The position numbers and the translations under genes were made by a program. From CAYNYI01 sp964401455 (GTDB lineage: Bacteria; Fibrobacterota; OXYB2-FULL-49-7; CAYNYI01): 16,042 bases of DNA. Below are positions 8,279-15,019 of the stretch, piece by piece (the first letter of the stretch is position 1; each line of letters opens with the position of its first letter). The notes beneath the pieces were generated by a model, which was given only the letters and a program-made list of their open reading frames with translations, was not told the DNA's origin and did not search any database. The DNA lies in assembly GCA_964401455.1 (NCBI GenBank), contig CAYNYI010000071.1, forward strand, positions 1-16,042, in the 5' to 3' direction.

Positions 8279-9394
8279 ATGAAATATTTGTTATTACTCA
8301 TTGCCGTTTTTTTGATGATTTCCGGGTGCGGTACATATTGGCCTGAAGAGTCCAAAAAATTTGTTCCGGAATTCGGAATAGACGCATTTCTCGTTTCGGG
8401 AAAGAGTATAGATTCGGTATGGGTCCGGTTATCCTATGATATCCTTGAAGCCCAGCCGGATTCAGCTCCTGTTTATGATTCTGTTTTTATTACTGTATCC
8501 GGCAACGGATTTACAGATACTCTTATTTCGAAAGACTCTCTTCCAAACTGTTTTTATTCCGAAGACACATCCAACATTATTATGCCCGGAGAAACATACG
8601 AACTATATGCTGAAATTTATAAAGCGGGTGTCGATACTGTAAGCGGTACTGCAAAAACCACTGTTCCGGACACATTTTCCTGCCTTACTCTTGTTCCTGC
8701 CTGGGCAGTGGAGCCGGACAGAACAGAAGAATTCCGGAATAAAAATTATCAGGATATAAGCATAATTGACTCTACTGACGGCAGTCTTAATTATCTTCTT
8801 CTGAATATTCCGGGAGCCGGTGTAACAGATACTCTTCATTATATTTATGATGACAGTTTATGGCTTTACAGTCTGGCGCTTTTTATTTTTTATCCTGAGG
8901 ACTTCGGTCTTCCTTCTTCTGAGCTTTCTCAGTTCGGAATAGCTCCTCCGATACCTCCGGGAAACTCTGCAAGGGGTATAATGCTGGAGTATGAATGGGG
9001 TAAGGGACAAGAAAACTGGGAAGATCTTGAGTTTGTAATGAGAAAGGGTTTTATCGGTAACTCATATGACAGCACCGGATATTTCAGGAGTTCTTTCCTT
9101 ATGCTTCCGAGGATCTTTAAAAATAACCGTCAGGACCTGAGTTTTCTTTTTACCGATTTTTCTATTATTAAATATAAGGGGCCCTCTGCATTGAATATTT
9201 ATGCTGTGGATGAAGCCGCGCATGATTTTTTCGTAACAAGAGAAAACGAAGCGCCTGTTTCTAATATAAATGGTCTGAATGGGGTTTTCGGTTCCGCGAG
9301 TGTTTTTAGAGTACCATTTTATTTAGAGGCTGATAAAAACCTGATAACCAACGGTGAATCGAAGGCCATTGAAGAGTCTCGCGAGAATGAATAA
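8279..9394 (+). CDS. DUF4249-like outer-membrane lipoprotein paired with the receptor
   Basis: The 371-residue product starts with a lipoprotein signal: MKYLLLLIAVFLMISGC, lipobox I-S-G-C with the lipidated Cys at position 17. The mature part begins with an Ig-like beta-rich domain. Its pattern VWVRLSYD...DSVFITVSG...MPGETYELYAEI...SGTAKTTVPD (about 45-125) resembles DUF4249 proteins, which are encoded next to TonB-dependent receptors in Bacteroidota. The remainder is beta-rich with no enzyme motif. It starts 5 bp after the receptor stop, so translation is probably coupled. By analogy it may be a surface or periplasmic lid or ligand-binding partner of that receptor. The lipoprotein call is firm; the DUF4249 assignment rests on pattern and context only. 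Confidence 0.7.
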   Translation: MKYLLLLIAVFLMISGCGTYWPEESKKFVPEFGIDAFLVSGKSIDSVWVRLSYDILEAQPDSAPVYDSVFITVSGNGFTDTLISKDSLPNCFYSEDTSNIIMPGETYELYAEIYKAGVDTVSGTAKTTVPDTFSCLTLVPAWAVEPDRTEEFRNKNYQDISIIDSTDGSLNYLLLNIPGAGVTDTLHYIYDDSLWLYSLALFIFYPEDFGLPSSELSQFGIAPPIPPGNSARGIMLEYEWGKGQENWEDLEFVMRKGFIGNSYDSTGYFRSSFLMLPRIFKNNRQDLSFLFTDFSIIKYKGPSALNIYAVDEAAHDFFVTRENEAPVSNINGLNGVFGSASVFRVPFYLEADKNLITNGESKAIEESRENE

Positions 9395-9401
9395 CCAGTC
9401 A

Positions 9402-9407
9402 AAGGAG
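9402..9407 (+). promoter_or_regulatory. Strong Shine-Dalgarno that fixes the DUF3450 gene start
   Basis: AAGGAG lies 6 nt before the ATG at 9414. It supports that start over the in-frame ATG codons at 9354 and 9387, which lie in the overlapping end of the lipoprotein gene and would bury the signal peptide. Confidence 0.8.
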
Positions 9408-9413
9408 AGATAT

Positions 9414-10208
9414 ATGAGGACATTAATTTTTCTGTTTTTATTTGCGGCCGCGGTTTTTCCGCAGGACGCGTCGGATACGGTTTCGCTCAGGACCAAAATC
9501 AGGGAACTTGAGAAAGAAACATCCAGCTTGAGAGAAGCGCTTGTCTCGGACAGTGCCAGGTTTCAGAATTATCTGAACAGCACAAACGAACTTATCGGTG
9601 ACAGAGAAAAAGAAATCGGAATTCTTAAAAATGAGATTACAAGAGTTAAAAAGGAAGAAGAAAGGGTATATTCAAAAACGGCCTCGGTAAAAAGAAAAAT
9701 CGAAAACCTTTCTGAATACGAAAAGAGAATGCGAGAAGCGATTCTTGCCGCTGCACAGGACCTTAAAAAACATATCTCTGCCGGGATTCCTTTAGACCGC
9801 GAAAAGAGACTGGAACCGGTTGATCTTTTAATAAGAGAAATTCTTCAGGAAAGTATAAGTTTTGAGGAAGCATTTGTAAGACTTAACGCCGTTTATTCCA
9901 ACGAAGAGGCGCGCGCATCGCTTATTGAGGTAACTAAAAAAGAAATGACCGCTGAAGACGGGGCTTCATTTACTGCGGATGTTTTGAGAATGGGAAATAT
10001 CTTTTCTGCCTATCATGAGTCCGGGGGAAAAAGAGCCGGAGTTCTTGTGCCGCGAAAAGGTAAACAGGGATACGAATGGGAAACATCCCTGTCGCTTAAA
10101 GAAAGGCTCGCGGTAAAAAAAGCGATAGAGGTGAAAACCGGCAAAGATCATCCGCAGATAGTGGAAATTCCGTTGCCCGCTGAAGCCTTGGAAGGAGATG
10201 AAAAATGA
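9414..10208 (+). CDS. Periplasmic DUF3450 coiled-coil protein of the TonB2/TtpC system
   Basis: The 264-residue product has a signal peptide (MRTLIFLFLFAAAVFPQ, cleavage near 16-17). A heptad-rich, highly charged coiled coil follows (about 24-118). The DUF3450 core includes ISAGIPLDREKRL (121-133), a helical stretch, and ADVLRMGNIFSAY (188-200) before a terminal beta/alpha segment. It matches the DUF3450 proteins encoded just before ttpC in Vibrio-type TonB2 operons, such as the gene next to V. cholerae ttpC. Their role is not well defined, but a periplasmic partner of the ExbB-like motor is likely. Its stop overlaps the ttpC-like start as ATGA, indicating translational coupling. The conserved core recurs in the N-terminal part of the next protein. 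Confidence 0.82.
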   Translation: MRTLIFLFLFAAAVFPQDASDTVSLRTKIRELEKETSSLREALVSDSARFQNYLNSTNELIGDREKEIGILKNEITRVKKEEERVYSKTASVKRKIENLSEYEKRMREAILAAAQDLKKHISAGIPLDREKRLEPVDLLIREILQESISFEEAFVRLNAVYSNEEARASLIEVTKKEMTAEDGASFTADVLRMGNIFSAYHESGGKRAGVLVPRKGKQGYEWETSLSLKERLAVKKAIEVKTGKDHPQIVEIPLPAEALEGDEK

Positions 10209-11701
10209 ACACTAAGAATTTACTGGCATTAGCTTGTTTGCTGGCCTCGTTTTACGTCTCCGAAGCCGCCCTTTTCGGAGACGCGGACAGGACTATGGAA
10301 GAAAAAAAGCTTGTTGGACGCATCCGGGCGCTCGGAGATGAAGTAAAAACACTTCAGAAGCAAAAAGACAGTCTTGAGGCGGCGCGCTGGCAGAGAAAAT
10401 ACGATGAGGTCGAAATGCGTAAAGAAAGAGAAAGCCGCATAAAGCGCCTTGACAGCGAATATAATTCACTTCTTAATAAGAAAAATTCGTCTGAAGAATC
10501 TCTATTAAGAGCAAAACAGCAGCTTACCGCTGAAGAGGGAAAATACGAAGATGCTATTGCCGGAAAGGAAGCATTCAGAGAAAGCTTTTTAACCGGGATC
10601 CAGAATGAGAAAGAGAAAATCGGAAACTCTTTTCCGTACAAAACTGAAGACTATATTGCCTCTCTTAATTCTGTTTCGGAAAAAGCGGCTTCCGGAGACC
10701 TGAGAGAGGCGATGGCTGATTTTTACTCGGTATTTCTAAACAGATCGCGGAACGCTTCAGAAGCGGGAATAACAGAAGGAAAAATTATTACCGAGGAGGG
10801 AAAGGTCTTTCAGGCGGATGTGCTTCGGCTGGGTACTGTATTTATGGCAAAGTCAGCCGCGGATACTTCTCTTTCGCAGTTTCTGGTCCATACCGGGCGG
10901 CTGAGCGGCAGCGTATATCAGTGGAGGTCGGATGTAAGCCAGGGAATAGTTTCGGACTTATCCAAATCCCTTGAAAAGCTGAAATCAAAAGAAAAAGCAC
11001 TGCTTCCGGTTGATGTTCTGCAGACTAAAAAAGCGATAGAGGGCTTTACCGGGAATGCCGCGGGGGGAATCTTCGCCTCGATTTATGATACTTTCAAGTC
11101 TGGCGGGATTGTAATGATTCCTCTTTTACTGCTTGTTTTGTGGGCGCTATACATAGTTGCTGAAAGAATGCTTTATTACAGGCAGAAGTCTATTAATTCT
11201 TATTCGCTAATTACCGAAGTGGACCCTTATATCAAAAAGAAAGACTATTCGGGAGCCAGAGAAATCTGTGAAAAGAGCATGACTTCACTCGGGAGGGTTC
11301 TTGTTCCTATTTTTCATCACGCCCAGGAAGGCGGCTCAAGAATAACGGCGGAAAAATCTCTCGAGGAAGCAATGCTCAGAGAGGTGCCGGACCTCGAAAA
11401 AAAGATATCGACACTCGGTGTTATCGGAAGCGCAGCACCTCTTCTGGGTCTTCTTGGAACAGTCGCGGGAATGATAACCCTTTTTAAAGTAATAACTCTC
11501 TACGGAACAAATGACCCGAAGCTTTTAGCAGGAGGAATATCAGAGGCCCTGGTAACTACCGAAACCGGGCTTATTATCGCGATACCCGTGATGCTTCTTC
11601 ATAATATGATAACCAATAAATTTATGAGCATCCAGGATGATTTAAACCGCTTCAGCATGGAAATGCTTAACAGGATATGGGATGGGGACTGTAATGGTTG
11701 A
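10205..11701 (+). CDS. ttpC: TtpC-like long MotA/TolQ/ExbB proton-channel protein with periplasmic N-terminal domain
   Basis: The 498-residue product has a signal peptide (cleavage about 21, SEA-A). A long coiled coil follows (about 29-140), then a globular periplasmic region (about 145-275) and an ExbB/TolQ module. Membrane segments lie near 301-321, 403-426 and 446-468. The channel motifs are APLLGLLGTVAGM (411-423) and LAGGISEALVTTETGL (441-456). T419 and T452 occupy positions comparable to the channel threonines of ExbB. TtpC is the additional ExbB-like component required by Vibrio TonB2 systems, and its length and layout match. The start overlaps the previous stop by ATGA, and the stop overlaps the next gene by 8 bp. 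The N-terminal region contains ADVLRLG (204-210), echoing the DUF3450 protein upstream. The symbol is by synteny and architecture. Confidence 0.88.
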   Translation: MNTKNLLALACLLASFYVSEAALFGDADRTMEEKKLVGRIRALGDEVKTLQKQKDSLEAARWQRKYDEVEMRKERESRIKRLDSEYNSLLNKKNSSEESLLRAKQQLTAEEGKYEDAIAGKEAFRESFLTGIQNEKEKIGNSFPYKTEDYIASLNSVSEKAASGDLREAMADFYSVFLNRSRNASEAGITEGKIITEEGKVFQADVLRLGTVFMAKSAADTSLSQFLVHTGRLSGSVYQWRSDVSQGIVSDLSKSLEKLKSKEKALLPVDVLQTKKAIEGFTGNAAGGIFASIYDTFKSGGIVMIPLLLLVLWALYIVAERMLYYRQKSINSYSLITEVDPYIKKKDYSGAREICEKSMTSLGRVLVPIFHHAQEGGSRITAEKSLEEAMLREVPDLEKKISTLGVIGSAAPLLGLLGTVAGMITLFKVITLYGTNDPKLLAGGISEALVTTETGLIIAIPVMLLHNMITNKFMSIQDDLNRFSMEMLNRIWDGDCNG

Positions 11702-12317
11702 TGTCGTTCTTGACATTATTGAGCAGGGTGGCCCGGTATTCATAGCCATTATTCTTGCGGGTATCTGGGTTTGGTTTCTTCTTATTGACCGCTCATATGT
11801 TTTAAGAAAAAACAAGGCTCCTCTTTATGCCGAAGAAAAGGAGATCATCTCTGAAGTTATTTCAGGCAGTCCGGAAAAACTTCAGTCAAAACTCTCGCGG
11901 TACAGAGGAATTTATTCCGGATTGATGCTTATGCTTCAGGAAAACCGCCTGCTGGGAAACAGTACGCTCAAACGGAAAACGGATGAGTATATCATAAAAA
12001 ACTGGTCACGGATGGAAGAGGGATTCTCGACAATTCGGGTTCTTACTGCTGCTATACCCCTTCTCGGACTTCTCGGAACCGTTACCGGTATGGTCCGAAC
12101 TTTCAGGGTAATAACCATGTTCGGGTCAGGAAACCCGGTTCTTTTGGCCGGGGGAATATCGGAGGCTCTTCTTACGACGCAGTCAGGGCTTGTTCTCGCT
12201 TTTCCGGCGATAATTTTCCTTGTAACTGTTAGTAACAGAAAAGTACGGCTTAAGTCTGTTATGGAACACAGTGCTTCACAGGTTTTGAATAATTTGAGGG
12301 AGAAAGAAAATGGCTGA
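11694..12317 (+). CDS. exbB: ExbB-type proton-channel subunit of the TonB2 complex
   Basis: This 207-residue inner-membrane protein belongs to the MotA/TolQ/ExbB family. It has a first membrane segment at about 15-31, a cytoplasmic loop, a second around 113-135 and a third around 160-180. Diagnostic motifs are IPLLGLLGTVTGM (121-133) and LAGGISEALLTTQSGL (151-166), nearly identical in pattern to those of the preceding TtpC-like protein. It forms the pentameric stator with ExbD that converts the proton gradient into TonB motion. The ATG at 11694 is preferred over the in-frame ATG at 11682 because GGGG lies 6 nt upstream and the shorter N-terminus fits small ExbB2 proteins. It overlaps ttpC by 8 bp and exbD by 8 bp. 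Confidence 0.9.
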   Translation: MVDVVLDIIEQGGPVFIAIILAGIWVWFLLIDRSYVLRKNKAPLYAEEKEIISEVISGSPEKLQSKLSRYRGIYSGLMLMLQENRLLGNSTLKRKTDEYIIKNWSRMEEGFSTIRVLTAAIPLLGLLGTVTGMVRTFRVITMFGSGNPVLLAGGISEALLTTQSGLVLAFPAIIFLVTVSNRKVRLKSVMEHSASQVLNNLREKENG

Positions 12318-12723
12318 AAACGGATATAAAATGCCCCGGGCAGGGGCAAAGGAAGTAGAGATCAATATAAGTCCCCTGATGGATATGGTGTTTATTCTCC
12401 TTATTTTCTTCATTGTTACTTCTACTTTTACCAAGGAAACCGGGGTTGATGTCAACAAACCGAAGGCGTCTTCCGCCGAATCTCTTGCACAGAATAATAT
12501 AATGATTGCCATAACAAAAGAGGGCACTATACATATTCATGAAAGACAGGTGGATCTTCCGATGCTTAGAAGTGTTCTGAAAAGACTCGTTGCGGAGAAC
12601 CCGGAGCGTTCGGCGGTGATTATGGCTGACAGGGGATGTGAAACCGGAATAACTATAGATGTTCTTGATGAATGCACAATGGCGGGAATAAAAAAAGCTT
12701 CTGTGGCTACGCTCAAGGAATAA
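12310..12723 (+). CDS. exbD: ExbD-type stator subunit
   Basis: The 137-residue protein has the ExbD/TolR layout. A short cytoplasmic N-terminus carries the INISPLMDM motif. One membrane helix follows (about 24-42), containing the essential proton-carrying Asp at residue 25, the same position as in E. coli ExbD. The periplasmic domain ends in a beta-alpha-beta unit (VIMADRGCETGITIDVLDECTMAGI). It works with the ExbB pentamer to energise TonB. The start overlaps the exbB stop by 8 bp and is preceded by GAGGGAG at a 7-nt distance. Confidence 0.93.
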   Translation: MAENGYKMPRAGAKEVEINISPLMDMVFILLIFFIVTSTFTKETGVDVNKPKASSAESLAQNNIMIAITKEGTIHIHERQVDLPMLRSVLKRLVAENPERSAVIMADRGCETGITIDVLDECTMAGIKKASVATLKE

Positions 12724-12731
12724 AACAAACA

Positions 12732-13334
12732 ATGAAGGCTTTTCTTTATAAATTTTTTCTTGCGCTTTTTCTGACGCTGTTTTTTGTTTTCAGTATTCCG
12801 ATTGTGGAGATGATGAAAAACGGAACGGCCGGCGGTGAAAAGAAATATACCGTAAGAGAAGTCCGGCAGCGCGCTCCGGAACGAAAGAAAGAAAAACCGA
12901 AAGAAAAAAAGATAATCAAAAAAAATATCTCGTTAAAAAAACGCTCTTCGGCTGACAGGGGGCCGGGCAGGTTTTCTCTTGATCTTTCTGTTCAGGGCTC
13001 GGCTTCCGGGGCCGTTTACGAGAATTCCGATGTTTCCGACGGGGTGTTTGAGTCCTGGGAAGTCGATGTGCCTCCTGTTCCTTCTCGTGAGAGGCCTCCG
13101 GAGTTTCCGTCAGCCGCGGAAGAAAAACAGATCGAAGGGCTTGTTGAACTTTCTTTTGTAATAGATGAGCAGGGAGAAACCGGAGGTATAAATATTCTAA
13201 GAGAAGAGCCGGAGGGTTACGGTTTTGGTTCGGCGGCGGTTTCGGCCGTCAGCTCCTGGAAATATTCGCCGGCAAGCCGGGAGGGGATCCCGGTTAGCAT
13301 ACAGGTAAAAAGGGTTATAGAGTTCAGGTATTGA
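12732..13334 (+). CDS. tonB: Short TonB2-type energy-transducing protein
   Basis: The 200-residue product has an N-terminal cytoplasmic stub and one membrane anchor (about 7-26). The linker is strongly basic (about 37-72, rich in Lys/Arg/Glu, few prolines). The C-terminal TonB domain (about 121-200) shows PPEFPSAAEE, EGLVELSFVIDEQGE, AAVSAVSSWKYSPA, GIPVSIQVK and a final EFRY strand. It carries ExbB/ExbD energy to the plug of the receptor. The canonical long Pro-Glu/Pro-Lys spacer of E. coli TonB is missing, as in short TonB2 proteins; reaching the outer membrane may therefore need the accessory periplasmic proteins encoded alongside. The ATG at 12732 is chosen over one at 12672, since the former gives the membrane anchor at the N-terminus. 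AAGGAA sits about 11 nt upstream, a rather long spacing. Confidence 0.88.
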   Translation: MKAFLYKFFLALFLTLFFVFSIPIVEMMKNGTAGGEKKYTVREVRQRAPERKKEKPKEKKIIKKNISLKKRSSADRGPGRFSLDLSVQGSASGAVYENSDVSDGVFESWEVDVPPVPSRERPPEFPSAAEEKQIEGLVELSFVIDEQGETGGINILREEPEGYGFGSAAVSAVSSWKYSPASREGIPVSIQVKRVIEFRY

Positions 13335-13336
13335 TT

Positions 13337-14365
13337 ATGAGAATTCTGATTTTTTTATTGTTTTTATTTTCTTTTATTTTTGCCGGAAGGTTTGAAGCCT
13401 CGAAGCTGATGACGCGGGGCAATGAGCTTTATTCTGAGGGCAGGTATAACGGAGCGAAAATTCTTTATGAGAGGGCGCTTGAAAACGGCGCCAATCCTAC
13501 TGTATGCCTGTTCAATATAGGCAACTGTTATTATCGCATGGACAGCACCGGCAGAGCGATTGTTAATTTTAAAAAAGCTTCAACTCTGGCGCCTGAATTT
13601 CCGAAACCTCTTTTTAATCTTGCCGGTATTTTTCAGCAGATGGGTGATTACGGTAAAGCGATTGTTTATTATAAAAAGGTCCTTGAGCTTGAGCCCGAAA
13701 ATACAAGAGCCAAAACTTTTCTGGGGGACTGCTATACTTCTGTTGGGAATTATGCCTCGGCTTTGAGATATTACGAAGAAGTTCTTAAGGCCAAAGAAGA
13801 GAATATCAATATCATTTACACTATTGCCGAGATTTACATTGAAATCGGGGATTGGGAAAACGCCGTTGGAGCCATAAAAAGCGGTATAAATCTGTATCCC
13901 TCAAAAGCGGAACTTTATTTTTATCTCGGTGATATCTTTATGGTCAGGGAGGACCCTTCAAAGGCGGTTTTTCATTATCAGCAGGGGCTTTCCGCAGACT
14001 ATGAAAGACCGGACATTTTTCTGAAAATGGCCGAGGCCGCAGTTCTGGAGGATAATCTTTTTGTGGCTGCCGGATACCTGAGAAAAGCGGGTGCCATGAA
14101 AAAAGCATCTGAAAGGGTCTTTTCTTTTCTCGGAGATATTTATTTTGAGCTGGGGTGGATGGAGAAAAGCGGGGAAGCTTATGAGAAGGCCGCGGAAAAA
14201 GGAAGTTATGACGCTCTGCGGGGGATCCACAATATCGCTTATCATTTTTTCAATGAGGGAGATTACGAGAAAGCGCTTTCTATGTACAATTTGATTCTTA
14301 ATTTCCGGCCCGGAAACCGTAGGGTCCTTGATGACATAAAAGAGACCAAAGAGCTTATGGGATAA
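13337..14365 (+). CDS. Periplasmic TPR-repeat protein closing the TonB2 operon
   Basis: The 342-residue product has a signal peptide (MRILIFLLFLFSFIFAG, cleavage about 16). About eight tetratricopeptide repeats then run almost to the C-terminus, for example 21-50 (GNELYSEGRYNGAKILYERAL), 55-86, 90-120, 124-154, 157-188, 193-220, 262-288 and 297-328. No enzyme domain is present. A TPR protein downstream of tonB2 is a standard member of the Vibrio-type operon, as next to V. cholerae tonB2, and is presumed to be a periplasmic scaffold; its partner is unknown. The ATG lies 2 bp after the tonB stop, suggesting translational coupling. A TTG at 13331 is in frame but would overlap the stop and adds only two residues. 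Confidence 0.88.
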   Translation: MRILIFLLFLFSFIFAGRFEASKLMTRGNELYSEGRYNGAKILYERALENGANPTVCLFNIGNCYYRMDSTGRAIVNFKKASTLAPEFPKPLFNLAGIFQQMGDYGKAIVYYKKVLELEPENTRAKTFLGDCYTSVGNYASALRYYEEVLKAKEENINIIYTIAEIYIEIGDWENAVGAIKSGINLYPSKAELYFYLGDIFMVREDPSKAVFHYQQGLSADYERPDIFLKMAEAAVLEDNLFVAAGYLRKAGAMKKASERVFSFLGDIYFELGWMEKSGEAYEKAAEKGSYDALRGIHNIAYHFFNEGDYEKALSMYNLILNFRPGNRRVLDDIKETKELMG

Positions 14366-14382
14366 TTTTTAATACTATCCTC

Positions 14383-14411
14383 TTGACTGGAGCGTTTAAT
14401 ATTTATATCTT
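14383..14411 (+). promoter_or_regulatory. Sigma70-like promoter of the initiator tRNA gene
   Basis: TTGACT (14383-14388) is a near-consensus -35. It is followed by a 17-bp spacer and TATCTT (14406-14411) as -10. Transcription would start near 14418, leaving a leader of about 20 nt before the tRNA. Confidence 0.65.
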
Positions 14412-14437
14412 ATAACCGGACATAGTTGTGATAACAT

Positions 14438-14512
<75 letters not shown>

Positions 14513-14516
14513 AATA

Positions 14517-14547
14517 AAAGCCTGTAACTGAATAAGTTACGGGCTTT
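14517..14547 (+). terminator. Intrinsic terminator after the tRNA
   Basis: A 13-bp stem (AAAGCCTGTAACT with AGTTACGGGCTTT, one G:U pair) encloses a GAATA loop and runs into TTTCTTTATTTT. It starts 4 nt after the tRNA CCA end. Confidence 0.85.
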
Positions 14548-14592
14548 CTTTATTTTGGGTGATTTTATAAAATATCCCTGAATATCCCGGTT

Positions 14593-14979
14593 TTACCCTG
14601 CAATGGTGGACACTAAGGTGGACACTTGTGTTTTGTCAAGTGGGCTGTTTACGGCATTGTACATATCATTCAATCCTATATGCCTGTACCGCCTGATAAA
14701 AATATCGGTTTTCCATCCCCCGATCTTTCTAATAAGGCTTTCGGAAACATTCCGGTTCGCAAGGTTTGTTGCGCTTACCCGGCGTAAATCATGAAATCTG
14801 AAGCCGGTAATCCCGGCTTTTTTGCATGCCCGGTTCCATGTTGTATGAAAATCGGTTAGTTGTCTGTAAATGGTTTTTTTACCGATCTGCACGGCACGGA
14901 AAAAAGCATATTCGCTTTCCGGGGGAATATTCCTGAAATAGCTTTCAAGGTTTTCCGGTATCGGCAGCCTTGTTTCTTC
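14593..14979 (-). pseudogene. Tyrosine recombinase (phage-type integrase), C-terminal remnant
   Basis: An open frame reads leftward from a TGA at 14980-14982 to a TAA at 14593. It gives about 129 codons with clear integrase C-terminal sequence: RLPIPENLESYF, then FHDLRRVSATNLA, carrying the His-x-x-Arg catalytic box. This is followed by IRKIGGW, with Trp in the variable His/Trp position, and RRYRHI with the nucleophilic Tyr. The N-terminal core-binding domain and the first catalytic Arg and Lys are missing, so the product cannot be an active recombinase. A GTG at 14892 could start a 99-residue product but lies mid-domain. The 3' end is about 80 bp from the tRNA, as expected for an element integrated at a tRNA 3' end. 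The 5' side is cut at the junction with the Rhs-like gene. Confidence 0.8.
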
Positions 14980-15019
14980 TCATGATGTTCCCTCGGGCCA
15001 TGATTCATATGAATCTTTT

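Larger units (their letters stand above)
5883..14365 (+). other. Predicted eight-gene TonB2/TtpC-receptor operon
   Basis: All eight genes read rightward. Junctions in order are a 5-bp gap, 19-bp gap, 4-bp overlap, 8-bp overlap, 8-bp overlap, 8-bp gap and 2-bp gap. No terminator-like hairpin is visible inside, so one transcript from the 5754-5882 gap is the simplest reading. No hairpin follows the TPR gene either, so readthrough into the tRNA terminator at 14517-14547 is possible. Confidence 0.7.

Noticed and set aside
10354..10641. 95-codon minus-strand frame
   Set aside because: It is antisense to the coiled coil of the TtpC-like protein; its Ser/Leu-rich composition is the complement of Glu/Lys-rich codons.
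11682..11693. Upstream ATG at 11682 as the exbB start
   Set aside because: It lacks a ribosome-binding site as good as the GGGG before 11694; it adds only four residues, so it remains possible.
12259..12732. 157-codon minus-strand frame
   Set aside because: It is antisense to exbD, whose essential Asp motif and operon position are clear.
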